Origin: Stenotrophomonas maltophilia R551-3
GTDB lineage: Bacteria > Pseudomonadota > Gammaproteobacteria > Xanthomonadales > Xanthomonadaceae
Direction of reading: 5' to 3'
Assembly (NCBI RefSeq): GCF_000020665.1
Contig: NC_011071.1
Location: forward strand, 4,144,501-4,208,500
DNA: 64,000 bases
Below are positions 18,488 through 27,351 of the stretch, piece by piece. The translations under genes were made by a program, and so were the position numbers. The notes under the pieces are model-generated. The model saw only the letters and a program-made list of their open reading frames with translations. It was not told the DNA's origin and searched no databases. Numbering within the stretch: the stretch's first letter is position 1; each line of letters begins with the position of its first letter.

Positions 18488-20665
18488 ATGCCCGCCCGCC
18501 AATCCAGTCTCAGTCGCCTGTGGGCCCACGAGAAGGCCAGTTATGGCCTGCGGGTGTTCATCGCCCTGACCGCAGCTGTCGCCGTGTGCTGGCAGCTGGA
18601 TGCACTGACCGCGCTGCCCGGCGTGTTCCTGGGCATCATCGCCAGCGCCATCGCCGAGACCGACGACAACTGGTGGGGCCGGACCAAGGCCGTGGCGCTG
18701 TCGCTGCTGTGCTTCTGCCTCGCCGCAGCTTCGGTGATCTGGCTGTTCCCCTGGCCATGGATCTTCATCGGCGCGCTGGCGCTGTCCACCTTCGGCCTGA
18801 CCCTGCTGGGTGCGCTCGGCGAGCGCTATGCGTCCATCGCCCAGGCCACGGTGACGCTGGCGATCTACACCATGATCGGGCTGGAACAGCACGGTGCCAG
18901 CGATCTGCACAGCGCGCTGGAAGCGGTCAGCCACCTGCTGGCCGGTGCGGTCTGGTACGGCCTGCTGTCGATCCTGTGGACCACGCTGTTCGCCAACCGA
19001 CCGGTGCGCGAACGGGTGGCGCGCCTGTATGTGGAACTGGGCCGCTACCTGCAGCTGAAGGCCGCGCTGTTCGAACCGGTGCGTGAGGCCGACCTGCAGC
19101 GTCGCCAGCTGGACCTGGCCGAACAGAACCGGCGCGTGGTCGGTGCGCTCAACGAAGCCAAGACCGCGATCCTGGCCCGCTTCGGCCGCTCCGGGCGGCC
19201 GGGCGTCAATTCCGGCCTGTACCTGCGCCTGTACTACATGGCGCAGGATTTCCACGAGCGCGCCAGCTCCTCGCATTATCCGTACGGCGCGCTGGTCGAT
19301 GCGTTCTTCCACAGCGACGTGCTGTACCGCTGCCAGCGCCTGCTCGACCTGCAGGGCCAGGCCTGCGCGCGGCTGGGCGAGGCGATCCGCCTGCGCCGTC
19401 CGTTCGTGTATGGCGAAAGCAACCAGCAGGCCGGGCGCGACCTGGCCGATGCGCTGGCCTACCTGCGCGACCAGCAGCGCCCTCAATGGCAGCGCCTGCT
19501 CGGATCACTGGACCTGCTGGTGCACAACCTGCGCAGCATCGAGCGCCGCCTGCTCGATGCGGAGCGTTCCGAGGCCAGCCTCGACAACGTTGACACGCGC
19601 CTGCGCGACAGCAACCCGCATAGCCTGCGCGAGATGGGCGTGCGTATCCGCCAGCAGCTCACGCCGGGCTCGGTGCTGTTCCGCCATGGACTGCGCATGG
19701 CGCTGGCACTGATCGCCGGCTTCGCGGCGATCCGCTTGTTCAATGCACAGAACGGCTCGTGGGTGCTGCTGACCATCGTGTTCGTGTGCCGCCCCAACTT
19801 CGGCGCGACCCGCCAGCGCCTTGCACAACGCATCGTCGGCACGCTGTTCGGCCTGGTGCTGACCTGGGCACTGCTGCAGCTGTTCCCACAGCTGCACGTA
19901 CAGCTGCTGATCGCGCTGCTGTCGGCGCTGCTGTTCTTCTTCACCCGCACCGACCGCTACCTGGTAGCGTCGGCGGCGATCACGGTGATGGCACTGACCT
20001 GCTTCAACCTGATCGGCGACGGCTTCGTGCTGATCGTGCCGCGCATGGTCGATACGCTGCTGGGCTGTGCGATCGCCGCCGCGGCCGCCTTCCTGATCCT
20101 GCCCGACTGGCAGGGCCGGCAGCTGCATCTTGTGCTGGCGCGGGTGCTGGACACCGCCGCGCGCTATCTGGATTCGGTGCTGGGCCAGTACCGCAGCGGC
20201 ATGCGTGACGATCTGGCCTACCGCATTGCCCGCCGCGACATGCACAACGCCGACGCCGCGCTGTCCACCGCGTTGTCGAACATGCTGCGCGAGCCTGGCC
20301 ATGTGCGTCGCAACCTGGATGCCGGCTTCCACTTCCTGGCGCTGTCCAATACGCTGCTCGGGCACCTGTCGGCCCTGGGTGCGCACCGCGACCAGGTGGA
20401 CAGCTACGCCGGCGATCCGCTGGCGCTGGCTGCCGGTGAGCGCGTTCGCAAGGCGCTGCAGCAGCTGGCGACGGCCCTGACCGCACGGCAACCGGTAGCG
20501 GAGGACGACAACGATGCCGATCGAGCCGTGGCTGCCGAACTGGAACAGCTCGACGAGGGCATGCCACCCAAGCTGCAGCTGATCCGCACCCAGATGGCGC
20601 TGGTGCTGCGGCTGCTGCCGAAGGTGCGGGCGGCGGCCAACGAGGCGGTACGCACGCTCACCTGA
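18488..20665 (+). CDS. yccS: YccS/YhfK-family (FUSC) inner-membrane protein
   Basis: 725 residues with two membrane blocks. The first (about 15-175) contains SYGLRVFIALTAAVAVCWQLDALTALPGVFLGIIASAIAETDDNW. A cytoplasmic stretch follows, then a second block (about 395-540, RHGLRMALALIAGFAAIRLFN to VDTLLGCAIAAAAAFLILPDW). This duplicated layout with a soluble middle and tail is that of YccS, a FUSC-superfamily protein of unknown transport function. The ATG follows GAGCC; the gene appears monocistronic. Confidence 0.88.
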   Translation: MPARQSSLSRLWAHEKASYGLRVFIALTAAVAVCWQLDALTALPGVFLGIIASAIAETDDNWWGRTKAVALSLLCFCLAAASVIWLFPWPWIFIGALALSTFGLTLLGALGERYASIAQATVTLAIYTMIGLEQHGASDLHSALEAVSHLLAGAVWYGLLSILWTTLFANRPVRERVARLYVELGRYLQLKAALFEPVREADLQRRQLDLAEQNRRVVGALNEAKTAILARFGRSGRPGVNSGLYLRLYYMAQDFHERASSSHYPYGALVDAFFHSDVLYRCQRLLDLQGQACARLGEAIRLRRPFVYGESNQQAGRDLADALAYLRDQQRPQWQRLLGSLDLLVHNLRSIERRLLDAERSEASLDNVDTRLRDSNPHSLREMGVRIRQQLTPGSVLFRHGLRMALALIAGFAAIRLFNAQNGSWVLLTIVFVCRPNFGATRQRLAQRIVGTLFGLVLTWALLQLFPQLHVQLLIALLSALLFFFTRTDRYLVASAAITVMALTCFNLIGDGFVLIVPRMVDTLLGCAIAAAAAFLILPDWQGRQLHLVLARVLDTAARYLDSVLGQYRSGMRDDLAYRIARRDMHNADAALSTALSNMLREPGHVRRNLDAGFHFLALSNTLLGHLSALGAHRDQVDSYAGDPLALAAGERVRKALQQLATALTARQPVAEDDNDADRAVAAELEQLDEGMPPKLQLIRTQMALVLRLLPKVRAAANEAVRTLT

Positions 20666-20672
20666 CAGCCTG

Positions 20673-20696
20673 CCGCCGGGCATGGCCCGGCGCTAC
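20673..20696 (-). repeat. SMAG monomer
   Basis: Palindrome GCCGGGCATGGCCCGGC ending GCTAC, 8 bases after the yccS stop. Confidence 0.75.
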
Positions 20697-20785
20697 CGCC
20701 AACGCAACATCATGTTGCATCCAGTGCTGCATCCCGATCACGCGCTGGCGCGGATACTGGGCGATCCCCTGCCCCGGATTCCTCC

Positions 20786-21580
20786 ATGAAGATCGAACTC
20801 ACCGGCCGTACCGCGCTGGTCACCGCCTCCACCGCAGGCATCGGCCTGGCGATTGCCCAGGGACTGGCCGTCGCCGGAGCGCGGGTCATCCTCAATGGCC
20901 GCAGCACCGACAGCGTCGAGCGCGCCCGCCAGCGCCTGCTCGACGCCGTTCCAGGCGCCGATGTGCTTGGCGTGGCAGCCGACCTGTCCGATGCGGCCGG
21001 TGTCGATACGCTGCTGGCCGGCTTGCCCAAGGTCGACATCCTGGTCAACAACGCCGGCATCTTCGGCCCCGAGGACTTCTTCGAAACCAACGACGCGACC
21101 TGGGAGCGCTACTGGCAGACCAACGTGATGTCCGGCGTGCGCCTGTCGCGGGCGCTGCTGCCGGCGATGGTTGATGCCGGCTGGGGCCGCGTGCTGTTCA
21201 TCTCCTCCGAGTCGGCCCGCAACATTCCCGCCGACATGATCCATTACGGGGTCAGCAAGACCGCGCAGCTGTCGCTGTCGCGCGGCCTGGCCAAGCGCGT
21301 GGCCGGCAGTGGGGTCACCGTCAACGCGGTGCTGCCCGGACCCACCCTGTCCGATGGTTTCGCGGCGATGTTCGAAGATGAACGCCAGCGCAGTGGCAAG
21401 CCACTGGAGCAGATCGGCCGCGAGTTCGTGATGGCGCACCGGCCGTCTTCGCTGATCCAGCGCACCGCCACGGTCGAGGAAGTGGCCAACATGGTGGTGT
21501 ACCTGGCCTCGCCGCAGGCTTCGGCCACCTCCGGTGCAGCGCTGCGCGTGGATGGCGGCGTGGTCGACGATATCGTCTGA
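20786..21580 (+). CDS. Short-chain dehydrogenase/reductase (SDR)
   Basis: 264 residues of a classical SDR, an NAD(P)-dependent oxidoreductase with one Rossmann domain. The cofactor loop is TASTAGIG (13-20). The NNAG motif is at 88-91, the catalytic serine is around 140-141, and the Y154-xxx-K158 pair lies in YGVSK. The C-terminal loop (LPGPTLSDGFAAMF) would cover the substrate. The loop form TASTxGIG is common in a 3-oxoacyl-ACP-reductase-like subgroup of uncertain substrate. It is flanked by unrelated genes; promoter not identified. Confidence 0.9.
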   Translation: MKIELTGRTALVTASTAGIGLAIAQGLAVAGARVILNGRSTDSVERARQRLLDAVPGADVLGVAADLSDAAGVDTLLAGLPKVDILVNNAGIFGPEDFFETNDATWERYWQTNVMSGVRLSRALLPAMVDAGWGRVLFISSESARNIPADMIHYGVSKTAQLSLSRGLAKRVAGSGVTVNAVLPGPTLSDGFAAMFEDERQRSGKPLEQIGREFVMAHRPSSLIQRTATVEEVANMVVYLASPQASATSGAALRVDGGVVDDIV

Positions 21581-21592
21581 GGCCTTTCAAAG

Positions 21593-21614
21593 TGTGCGGA
21601 CCAACGGTCCGCAC
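21593..21614. repeat. Palindromic repeat (GTGCGGACC type)
   Basis: GTGCGGACCAACGGTCCGCAC followed by the half-copy GGTCCGCACCCACAG. The same core occurs at 16073-16092. It belongs to the short palindrome group that includes SMAG but lacks GTAG. Confidence 0.6.
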
Positions 21615-21677
21615 CCACAGGTCCGCACCCACAGCGGATAGGCAGGAATGCTAGGCTGCGCCGGTCAAGGAGGCTCC

Positions 21678-23567
21678 ATGTCCGGTCACAACCAGTTCGC
21701 CCTGCTGCGCCAGCGCCGTTTCCTGCCGTTCTTCGTCGTGCAGGCGCTCGGTGCGTTCAACGACAACGTGTACCGGCAGGCGATCATCAGCATGTTGCTG
21801 TTCATGGCCGTGCCGGAGGAAGAACTGGGGCTGTACGCCACGCTGGCACCGGCCATCTTCATCCTGCCGTACTTCCTGTTCTCGGCACTGGCCGGGCAGA
21901 TCGCCGACAAACTGGAAAAATCGCGGCTGATCGTGATCACCACCAGCATGGAGATCGTGATCATGTCGCTGGCGGCCACCGGGTTCCTCACCCAGAGCCT
22001 GCCGGTGCTGCTGATCGCGCTGTTCTGTACCGGCATGCAGTCGACGTTGTTCGGCCCGGTGAAGTACTCGGTGCTGCCGTCGGTGCTGAAGCCCGAAGAG
22101 CTGACCGGCGGCAACGGCCTGGTCGAGATGGGCACCTCGATGTCGATCCTCTCCGGCATGATCGTCGGCGGCCTGGTGTTCACCGTGGCCGGCAGCCACG
22201 GTACGGTGGTGGCGGCGTGCGCGATCATCGCGCTGGCGATCTGCGGCAACATCGCCGCGCGGCTGATTCCCAAGGTCGATGCTGGCGACCCGAACCTGAA
22301 GATCAACTGGAACCCACTGCCGGAATCGCTGGCGGTGCTGCGCATGGCGCGTCAGCAGAAGGCAGTGCGCAACGCGATCCTGGGCGTGTCCTGGTTCTGG
22401 TTCGTCGGCACCGTGCTGACCTCGCAGCTGCCGGCCTATGCGGTGACCAACCTCGGCGGCGAACCGACCCTGTACATCTTCGCCCTGGCCCTGTTCTCGG
22501 TCGGCACCGGCGTTGGCTCCCTGCTGTGCGAGAAGCTGTCGGCGCGGACGGTGGAAATCGGCCTGGTGCCGCTCGGTGCGTTCGGCATGACCGCGTTCCT
22601 GCTCGACCTGTACTTCGCCCGCAGCGGCGAGGCGACCGTGCACGGGCTGGCCATCGGCCCGTTCCTGCAGCAGCCTGGCAGCATCCGTATCGTCATCGAC
22701 CTGATCGGCATCGGCTTGTTCACCGGCATCTTCGTGGTGCCGCTGTTCGCGCTGATCCAGAGCCGCACGCCGAAGGCGCAGATGTCACGCGTGTTCGCCG
22801 CGCTGAACATCCAGAACTCCGGCTTCATCGTCGGCGCCGCGTTGCTGTCACTGGCTGCGCACAAGCTGCTGCACTGGACCATTCCGCAGCAGTTCCTGGC
22901 GCTGGCCATCGCCAATGCACTGGTGGCGATCTACATCTTCACCATCGTCCCCGAATTCCTGATGCGCTTCCTCAGCTGGGTGATGGTGCGCACGCTGTAC
23001 CGGCTGCGCCCGCACGGCATCGAGGCCAACGTACCCGACGAAGGCGCCGCGCTGCTGGTCTGCAACCATGTCAGCTACATGGACGCGCTGATCCTGTCGG
23101 CGACGATCCCGCGCCCGGTGCGCTTCGTCATGTACTACAAGATCTTCAACATTCCGGTGATGCGCTGGATCTTCCGGACCGCCAAGGCGATCCCGATCGC
23201 CGGCGCGCGCGAGGACCCGGCGCTGATGCAGCGCGCGTTCGACGAAATCGACGCGGCGCTGGCCGAAGGCGAGCTGGTGTGCATCTTCCCCGAGGGCGCG
23301 CTGACCCGTGACGGGCAGATGGCACCGTTCAAGTCCGGGGTGGAGAAGATCCTCGAACGGCGGCCGGTGCCGGTGGTGCCGATGGCGCTGCGCGGCATGT
23401 GGTCGAGCATGTGGAGCCGACGTGATACCCGGCTGGGCCGCATGCGCGTACCGCGCCGTTTCCGCGCCACCATCGAAGTGGTCGCGGCGCCGGCGGTGGA
23501 TGGCCACACCACCTCCGCCCCGGTGCTGGATGCCCAGGTGCGGGCCCTGCGCGGCGATCACGCCTGA
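21678..23567 (+). CDS. MFS lysophospholipid transporter fused to 1-acylglycerol-3-phosphate-type acyltransferase
   Basis: 629 residues starting at MSGHNQFALL after a strong AAGGAGG. Residues 1 to about 420 are a 12-TM MFS domain of the LplT type (ALGAFNDNVYRQAI). Residues about 430-629 are a PlsC acyltransferase: catalytic HxxxxD in NHVSYMDAL (about 464-469) and the FPEG motif. In other bacteria the same set is LplT-Aas, where Aas also has an acyl-ACP synthetase domain; that third domain is absent here. The likely role is flipping lysophospholipid inward and re-acylating it at the inner membrane, which is inferred. Confidence 0.85.
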   Translation: MSGHNQFALLRQRRFLPFFVVQALGAFNDNVYRQAIISMLLFMAVPEEELGLYATLAPAIFILPYFLFSALAGQIADKLEKSRLIVITTSMEIVIMSLAATGFLTQSLPVLLIALFCTGMQSTLFGPVKYSVLPSVLKPEELTGGNGLVEMGTSMSILSGMIVGGLVFTVAGSHGTVVAACAIIALAICGNIAARLIPKVDAGDPNLKINWNPLPESLAVLRMARQQKAVRNAILGVSWFWFVGTVLTSQLPAYAVTNLGGEPTLYIFALALFSVGTGVGSLLCEKLSARTVEIGLVPLGAFGMTAFLLDLYFARSGEATVHGLAIGPFLQQPGSIRIVIDLIGIGLFTGIFVVPLFALIQSRTPKAQMSRVFAALNIQNSGFIVGAALLSLAAHKLLHWTIPQQFLALAIANALVAIYIFTIVPEFLMRFLSWVMVRTLYRLRPHGIEANVPDEGAALLVCNHVSYMDALILSATIPRPVRFVMYYKIFNIPVMRWIFRTAKAIPIAGAREDPALMQRAFDEIDAALAEGELVCIFPEGALTRDGQMAPFKSGVEKILERRPVPVVPMALRGMWSSMWSRRDTRLGRMRVPRRFRATIEVVAAPAVDGHTTSAPVLDAQVRALRGDHA

Positions 23568-23749
23568 CGAGATAGGCCCGCCGCGCGGGCGCGGCAAACT
23601 CCCCCACATACGTCACCGTCCAGTGGCGTACGCGACATGCCGTGACTGTAAACGCATACATGCAACGCCGGTTGCGGTAGATTACGCACCCACAGGGGGG
23701 AGGTCCGGCCGATTCATCACGGCCGGCCACCAAGGAATGGAGTCTCGCT

Positions 23750-24037
23750 TTGAATCAACCACCACCGCTCAGCCGTCCGGTCTACATCCCCAACCACTTG
23801 GTCTGGGCGATCCTGACGACGCTGTTCTGCTGCCTGCCGTTGGGCGTGGTGTCGATCGTCTATGCCTCCCAGGTCGATGGCCGCCGCGCGGCTGGCGACC
23901 TCCCGGGGGCCTACAGCGCGTCGCGCAAGGCGGGCTGGTGGGCGGTGGCTTCGGCCGTGTCCCTGCCGGTCCTGTTGCTGTTGTGGTTCGGGCTGTTCGG
24001 CGGCTTGGCCGTACTGGGCGCTCTTTCCGACCAATGA
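23750..24037 (+). CDS. CD225/dispanin-family small membrane protein 1
   Basis: 95 residues starting at TTG (MNQPPPLSRPVYIPNH) with CAAGGA upstream. Two hydrophobic segments (about 18-40 and 68-90) flank a loop. The first carries the double cysteine NHLVWAILTTLFCCLPLGVVSIVYASQVD typical of CD225 (IFITM-like) proteins, and the second is VSLPVLLLLWFGLFGGLAV. It is followed after 34 bases by a close paralogue and then by a DUF2752 gene. Bacterial CD225-DUF2752 pairs are common, but no function is established. Confidence 0.85.
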   Translation: MNQPPPLSRPVYIPNHLVWAILTTLFCCLPLGVVSIVYASQVDGRRAAGDLPGAYSASRKAGWWAVASAVSLPVLLLLWFGLFGGLAVLGALSDQ

Positions 24038-24071
24038 TTCACCACCACCACCCATCAAGGAGCTTGAACCC

Positions 24072-24350
24072 ATGAATACTGCTACTCCGCAGGTCCCGAA
24101 CAACCTGGTCTGGGCCATCCTGACCACCCTGTTCTGCTGCCTGCCGGCCGGCATCGTGTCGATCGTCTACGCCGCACAGGTCAACGGCAAGCTGGCTGCT
24201 GGCGACATTGCCGGTGCCCAGGACTCCGCTGCCAAGGCCAAGAAGTGGGCCATCTGGTCGGCCATCGCCTGGGCCGTGCTGGTCGTGCTGTACGTGCTGT
24301 TCTTCGTTGTGCTCGGCGGCATGGGCGCGATGAGCAACAGCGGCTACTGA
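24072..24350 (+). CDS. CD225/dispanin-family small membrane protein 2
   Basis: 92 residues from the ATG at 24072, preceded by AAGGAG. It is a paralogue of the previous gene: NNLVWAILTTLFCCLPAGIVSIVYAAQVN matches the same segment almost residue for residue, including the CC pair. The N- and C-termini differ. A second transmembrane segment is at about 60-82. The pair looks like a tandem duplication that has diverged. Confidence 0.88.
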   Translation: MNTATPQVPNNLVWAILTTLFCCLPAGIVSIVYAAQVNGKLAAGDIAGAQDSAAKAKKWAIWSAIAWAVLVVLYVLFFVVLGGMGAMSNSGY

Positions 24351-24360
24351 TACGCCTGGA

Positions 24361-24386
24361 CGGATCCGGCGCCTGCGCCGGATCCG
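24361..24386 (+). terminator. Strong hairpin between CD225 gene 2 and the DUF2752 gene
   Basis: An 11-bp perfect stem CGGATCCGGCG with its complement closes a 4-base loop, followed by only a weak TTGTTG tail. It may be a partial terminator or an mRNA-stabilising hairpin setting lower expression of the next gene. Confidence 0.6.
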
Positions 24387-24393
24387 TTGTTGC

Positions 24394-24819
24394 ATGTCCG
24401 CGCTTCCCGCTCGTTCCCGACTCGCCCGCTGGGCACCGCTGCTGGTCTCCGCCGGCCTGGCCGTGGGTGCCACGGTGGTGCTGCGCAACGTCAATCCGTA
24501 TGTCGCCGGCAATCCCCTGCCGAGCTGCCCGCTGTACGCGCTGACCGGCCTGTACTGCCCGGGCTGTGGCAGCACCCGCTGCCTGTATTCGCTGGTCCAT
24601 TTCGACCTGCCCGGCGCGATGGCGATGAACCCGCTGCTGGTCATCAGCCTGCCGTTCCTGTTGCTGATGCTGCTGAACATCGCCGGCATCCGCCCCCGTG
24701 TGCTCGACCCGCTGATGCGGGTACTGGCCAATCCCGTGTTCTGGCTCTGGGTGCTGCCCGGGTATGCGCTGCTGCGCAACCTGCCGTGGGCACCGTTCAC
24801 TGCGCTGGCACCGATCTAG
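24394..24819 (+). CDS. DUF2752 membrane protein
   Basis: 141 residues. Hydrophobic N-terminus, then the DUF2752 signature LYALTGLYCPGCGSTRCLYSL around residues 49-69 with the CPxCG cysteine pair, and two or three further membrane segments. The CPxCG motif suggests metal binding or a redox role, unproven. It is the third gene after two CD225 genes, a recurring bacterial pairing. No clear Shine-Dalgarno sequence precedes it, and a strong hairpin separates it from the preceding gene. Confidence 0.85.
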   Translation: MSALPARSRLARWAPLLVSAGLAVGATVVLRNVNPYVAGNPLPSCPLYALTGLYCPGCGSTRCLYSLVHFDLPGAMAMNPLLVISLPFLLLMLLNIAGIRPRVLDPLMRVLANPVFWLWVLPGYALLRNLPWAPFTALAPI

Positions 24820-24826
24820 GTTTCCA

Positions 24827-25285
24827 GCCAACGGCGCAGCCCCTCGTGGTGGGCGACGTTTGTCGATCATGGGGTTGGCCGGGCGGGATGGGTTTGCGGG
24901 GGACGCCGTGAATCCGTCCGTGGAGGCTTGGCCGCGGCATCCATGCCGCGGACACCCCCGCAAACCCATCCCGCCCGGCCACGGACAGTTTCCGTGCGCG
25001 TCCACCACGGGAAAGAAAGAGAAGATCAAAAGCGAAAGCGGATCGCTTCGCTGCGCTTGCTCGGAGCCGAGCATGGCTCGGCTCTACAGAACAACCGTCA
25101 CCGGGAAACTGTCGGGGGTGGGGCGGTGTGGGGCTGCAGGACCGTTGGCGCCATGGATGGCGCCATCGAGCCCCCAAGGACGGGTTTACGGCGTGTCCTG
25201 CAGCCCCACACCGCCCCGCCCAACCATCAGCAATCCAGAGCTGCTGTTGCTGTTGCTTCTGCAGGTGCAGGGCTGCAAGCCCTGC
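24827..25285. repeat. Compound hairpin element B (second copy)
   Basis: Same plan as 6173-6658. Hairpin 1 has perfect 26-base arms at 24877-24902 and 24955-24980 around an inner CCGCGGCATCCATGCCGCGG. Hairpin 2 has 27-base arms (one mismatch) at 25116-25142 and 25195-25221 around TGGCGCCATGGATGGCGCCA. The spacer holds a SMAG palindrome (about 25063-25086). The right end is again TGCAGGGCTGCAAGCCCTGC, 9 bases before the stop of the ampE-like gene. Arms of hairpin 1 differ from element A at many positions but still pair. The element fills the gap between two convergent genes. Confidence 0.88.
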
Positions 25286-25293
25286 AAAAGCCA

Positions 25294-26181
25294 CTACGTC
25301 ACCCAGCCTGCAATCACCAGCAGGGCGAGGATCGCCAGCCACAGCAGCAGCATCCGCCACACCAGGCTCATCGCATCACGCAGGTCCGGCAGCCGCTGCC
25401 ATACCGGCAACAATCCCGCCTCGGTGTAATCGTGCGCGTCCTCGCGCAGCTCAGCATTGACACTGGCCCGCGCCACCGCGCCGAGGAAGCCGATGTCACC
25501 GGCCAGGCGTTCGCCATGGGCCTGGCGCCAGGCCTTCCACGCCGTATCGAAGTTGCCCACCAGCGCCATCGAGAACGCCATCAGCTGCGCCACCGGCCAC
25601 TCGATCCAGCCCAGCAGGCGCTGCGCCAGCGCCAGCGGCTCCACCGGCACGCGGGCGCGCATCGGGCTTTCCGCCATCAGTGCCAGCAACCGGTAGCCCA
25701 GCGCACCGGCCGGGCCCAGCAGCAGGAACCAGAACAGCACCGCGAACCAGCGCCGCAGCGCGTTGAGTACGGTCGCCTCGACCAGTGACGGAATGTCCTC
25801 ACGCAGGCTGCCACCGGCCGCCTGCAGGTTGCGTACCGCGGCCTGGCGCGTCGCCGCGTCATCGGCATCGATGATCGCTTCGATATCACGGTCCAGGTCG
25901 CGCGGGCCCCAGCACCACGCCAGCACCGCCACGCCCAGCAGCAGCGATGGCAGGCCGAACAGCACGCCGCGCAGCAGCCACGCCAGCAGCGCCATCAGCA
26001 ACAGCGGCGGCAGCAGCGCCAGGGCGACGCCTGCCGGCCCCTGCCAGGCCTTGCCACCCCGCGCGTCCAGCCAGCCCAGCCAGCGCCGGAAGCCGTCGAA
26101 ACGGCGCAGCGAAGCGGCAGCGGCCGGGGCCACATGGCCCAGGGCCAGTGCTACCAGCACGGCGGCCAGAGTGGTGAACAT
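25294..26181 (-). CDS. ampE: AmpE-like inner-membrane protein
   Basis: 295 residues with hydrophobic segments at about 1-22, 48-90, 140-170 and 275-292. The middle part (NALRRWFAVLFWFLLLGPAGALGYRLLALM and LGWIEWPVAQLMAFSMALVGNF) corresponds to the pattern of E. coli AmpE, a CobD/CbiB-like integral protein paired with the amidase AmpD and linked to beta-lactamase induction. GGGAG precedes the ATG. No ampD is adjacent, so a direct link to beta-lactamase control is not shown here. The stop is next to hairpin element B. Confidence 0.7.
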   Translation of the reverse strand: MFTTLAAVLVALALGHVAPAAAASLRRFDGFRRWLGWLDARGGKAWQGPAGVALALLPPLLLMALLAWLLRGVLFGLPSLLLGVAVLAWCWGPRDLDRDIEAIIDADDAATRQAAVRNLQAAGGSLREDIPSLVEATVLNALRRWFAVLFWFLLLGPAGALGYRLLALMAESPMRARVPVEPLALAQRLLGWIEWPVAQLMAFSMALVGNFDTAWKAWRQAHGERLAGDIGFLGAVARASVNAELREDAHDYTEAGLLPVWQRLPDLRDAMSLVWRMLLLWLAILALLVIAGWVT

Positions 26182-26327
26182 GGCAGGTCTCCCTACGAAA
26201 CAGAACGCTAGGCGTCGCTACCTTACCTGTCGCAGCGACGCCTCCCGCGGTGGATCGCACTGTAACCCGAGGCGTGTTCAGGTGGCGGCAATGCTGGCAT
26301 CAGCGCAAGCCTTGCAGCCCCTCGCCA

Positions 26328-27233
26328 TCAGCCCCGCTGCTGGCGGTACCAGTGCTCGATCAGGCCCCGCGAAATCGAGATCGGCGGCGACAGGCGGATG
26401 CCCTGGCCATCGTCCTCGACATCACGTGCCAGTGCCGCGCCGACCTCGTCGGCACTGAACCAGCGCGCATCTTCCAGCTCTCCGTCCACGGTCGGCAGGT
26501 CATCCTGCGCCTGTGCACGGAAGCCGATCATCAGCGCGCCCGGGAACGGCCACGGCTGCGAACCGAGGTATTGGCAGGCACTCACCCGCACCTTGCTCTC
26601 CTCGTGTACTTCGCGCACTACGGTCTGTTCGAAGGTCTCGCCGGGTTCGACGAAGCCGGCCAGCACCGAGTAACGGCGCGGTGCCCAGTTCGACTGCCGG
26701 CCCAGCAGCAGCCGGCCCTGGTTCTCCACCGCCACGATCACCGCCGGGTCGACCCGCGGGTAGTGCTCGGTGGAACACTGCGCGCAGCGGCCGACGAAGC
26801 CGCCACGGGAGAACGCCACGGCCCCGCCGCACACGCCGCAGAAGCGGGTGCGCGAATGCCAGTAGGACATGCCGCGGGCGTAGCTGAAGGCGGTCGCATC
26901 GGCCATCGACCACAGCAGCGCGGCTTGGCGCAGGTCGAGCCGGCGCGGCGCGGCAACAGTAACGCTGGCGGCTTCGACCGAGAACCAGGCCTGCTCGCCG
27001 CGCAGGCCGAGGAAGACTGCGGCACCGGGACCACCGCCGATGTCGGCGCCGGTCAGCGCCAGTGGCTGGTCGTCATCGCCGGTGAAGGCGGTACCGTCCT
27101 GATCGAGCACGAGGATGCGCGCGCCCGGCCACAGGCGCGCCAGTGCATCGGCATCGTCGCGCAGGGCATCGGCGCGCTCCAGCGGTTCGCCCACGAAGGC
27201 GAAACCGGAAAGCGGCGAAGAAGTATTGGGCAT
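26328..27233 (-). CDS. nudC: NAD(H) pyrophosphatase / NAD-capped RNA hydrolase NudC
   Basis: 301 residues. A zinc ribbon is formed by C132, C135, C150 and C153 (CGVC and CAQC). The Nudix box is GFVEPGETFEQTVVREVHEE, starting at residue 193. The NudC-specific signature SQPWPFP is at 225-231. It cleaves NADH to NMNH and AMP and removes NAD caps from RNA 5' ends. The ATG has no obvious Shine-Dalgarno sequence. It stands between ampE-like and erpA on the same strand, with gaps above 100 bases on both sides, so it is probably transcribed alone. Confidence 0.96.
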   Translation of the reverse strand: MPNTSSPLSGFAFVGEPLERADALRDDADALARLWPGARILVLDQDGTAFTGDDDQPLALTGADIGGGPGAAVFLGLRGEQAWFSVEAASVTVAAPRRLDLRQAALLWSMADATAFSYARGMSYWHSRTRFCGVCGGAVAFSRGGFVGRCAQCSTEHYPRVDPAVIVAVENQGRLLLGRQSNWAPRRYSVLAGFVEPGETFEQTVVREVHEESKVRVSACQYLGSQPWPFPGALMIGFRAQAQDDLPTVDGELEDARWFSADEVGAALARDVEDDGQGIRLSPPISISRGLIEHWYRQQRG

Positions 27234-27351
27234 CCGACAAGCGTGCCGTCAATCGATGCGGGTGGCAAGCCGCAGGCTTTGCGGAAACCAGCTGTGGGGT
27301 GGAGCTTGCTCCCCACACCTTGTCGCGCAGGGGGCAGGCCCCGCGCCCTGC

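Noticed and set aside
23862..24350. 162-residue frame covering both CD225 genes
   Set aside because: It is only the second CD225 gene extended upstream out of frame with the first; the ATG at 24072 with AAGGAG is the real start.
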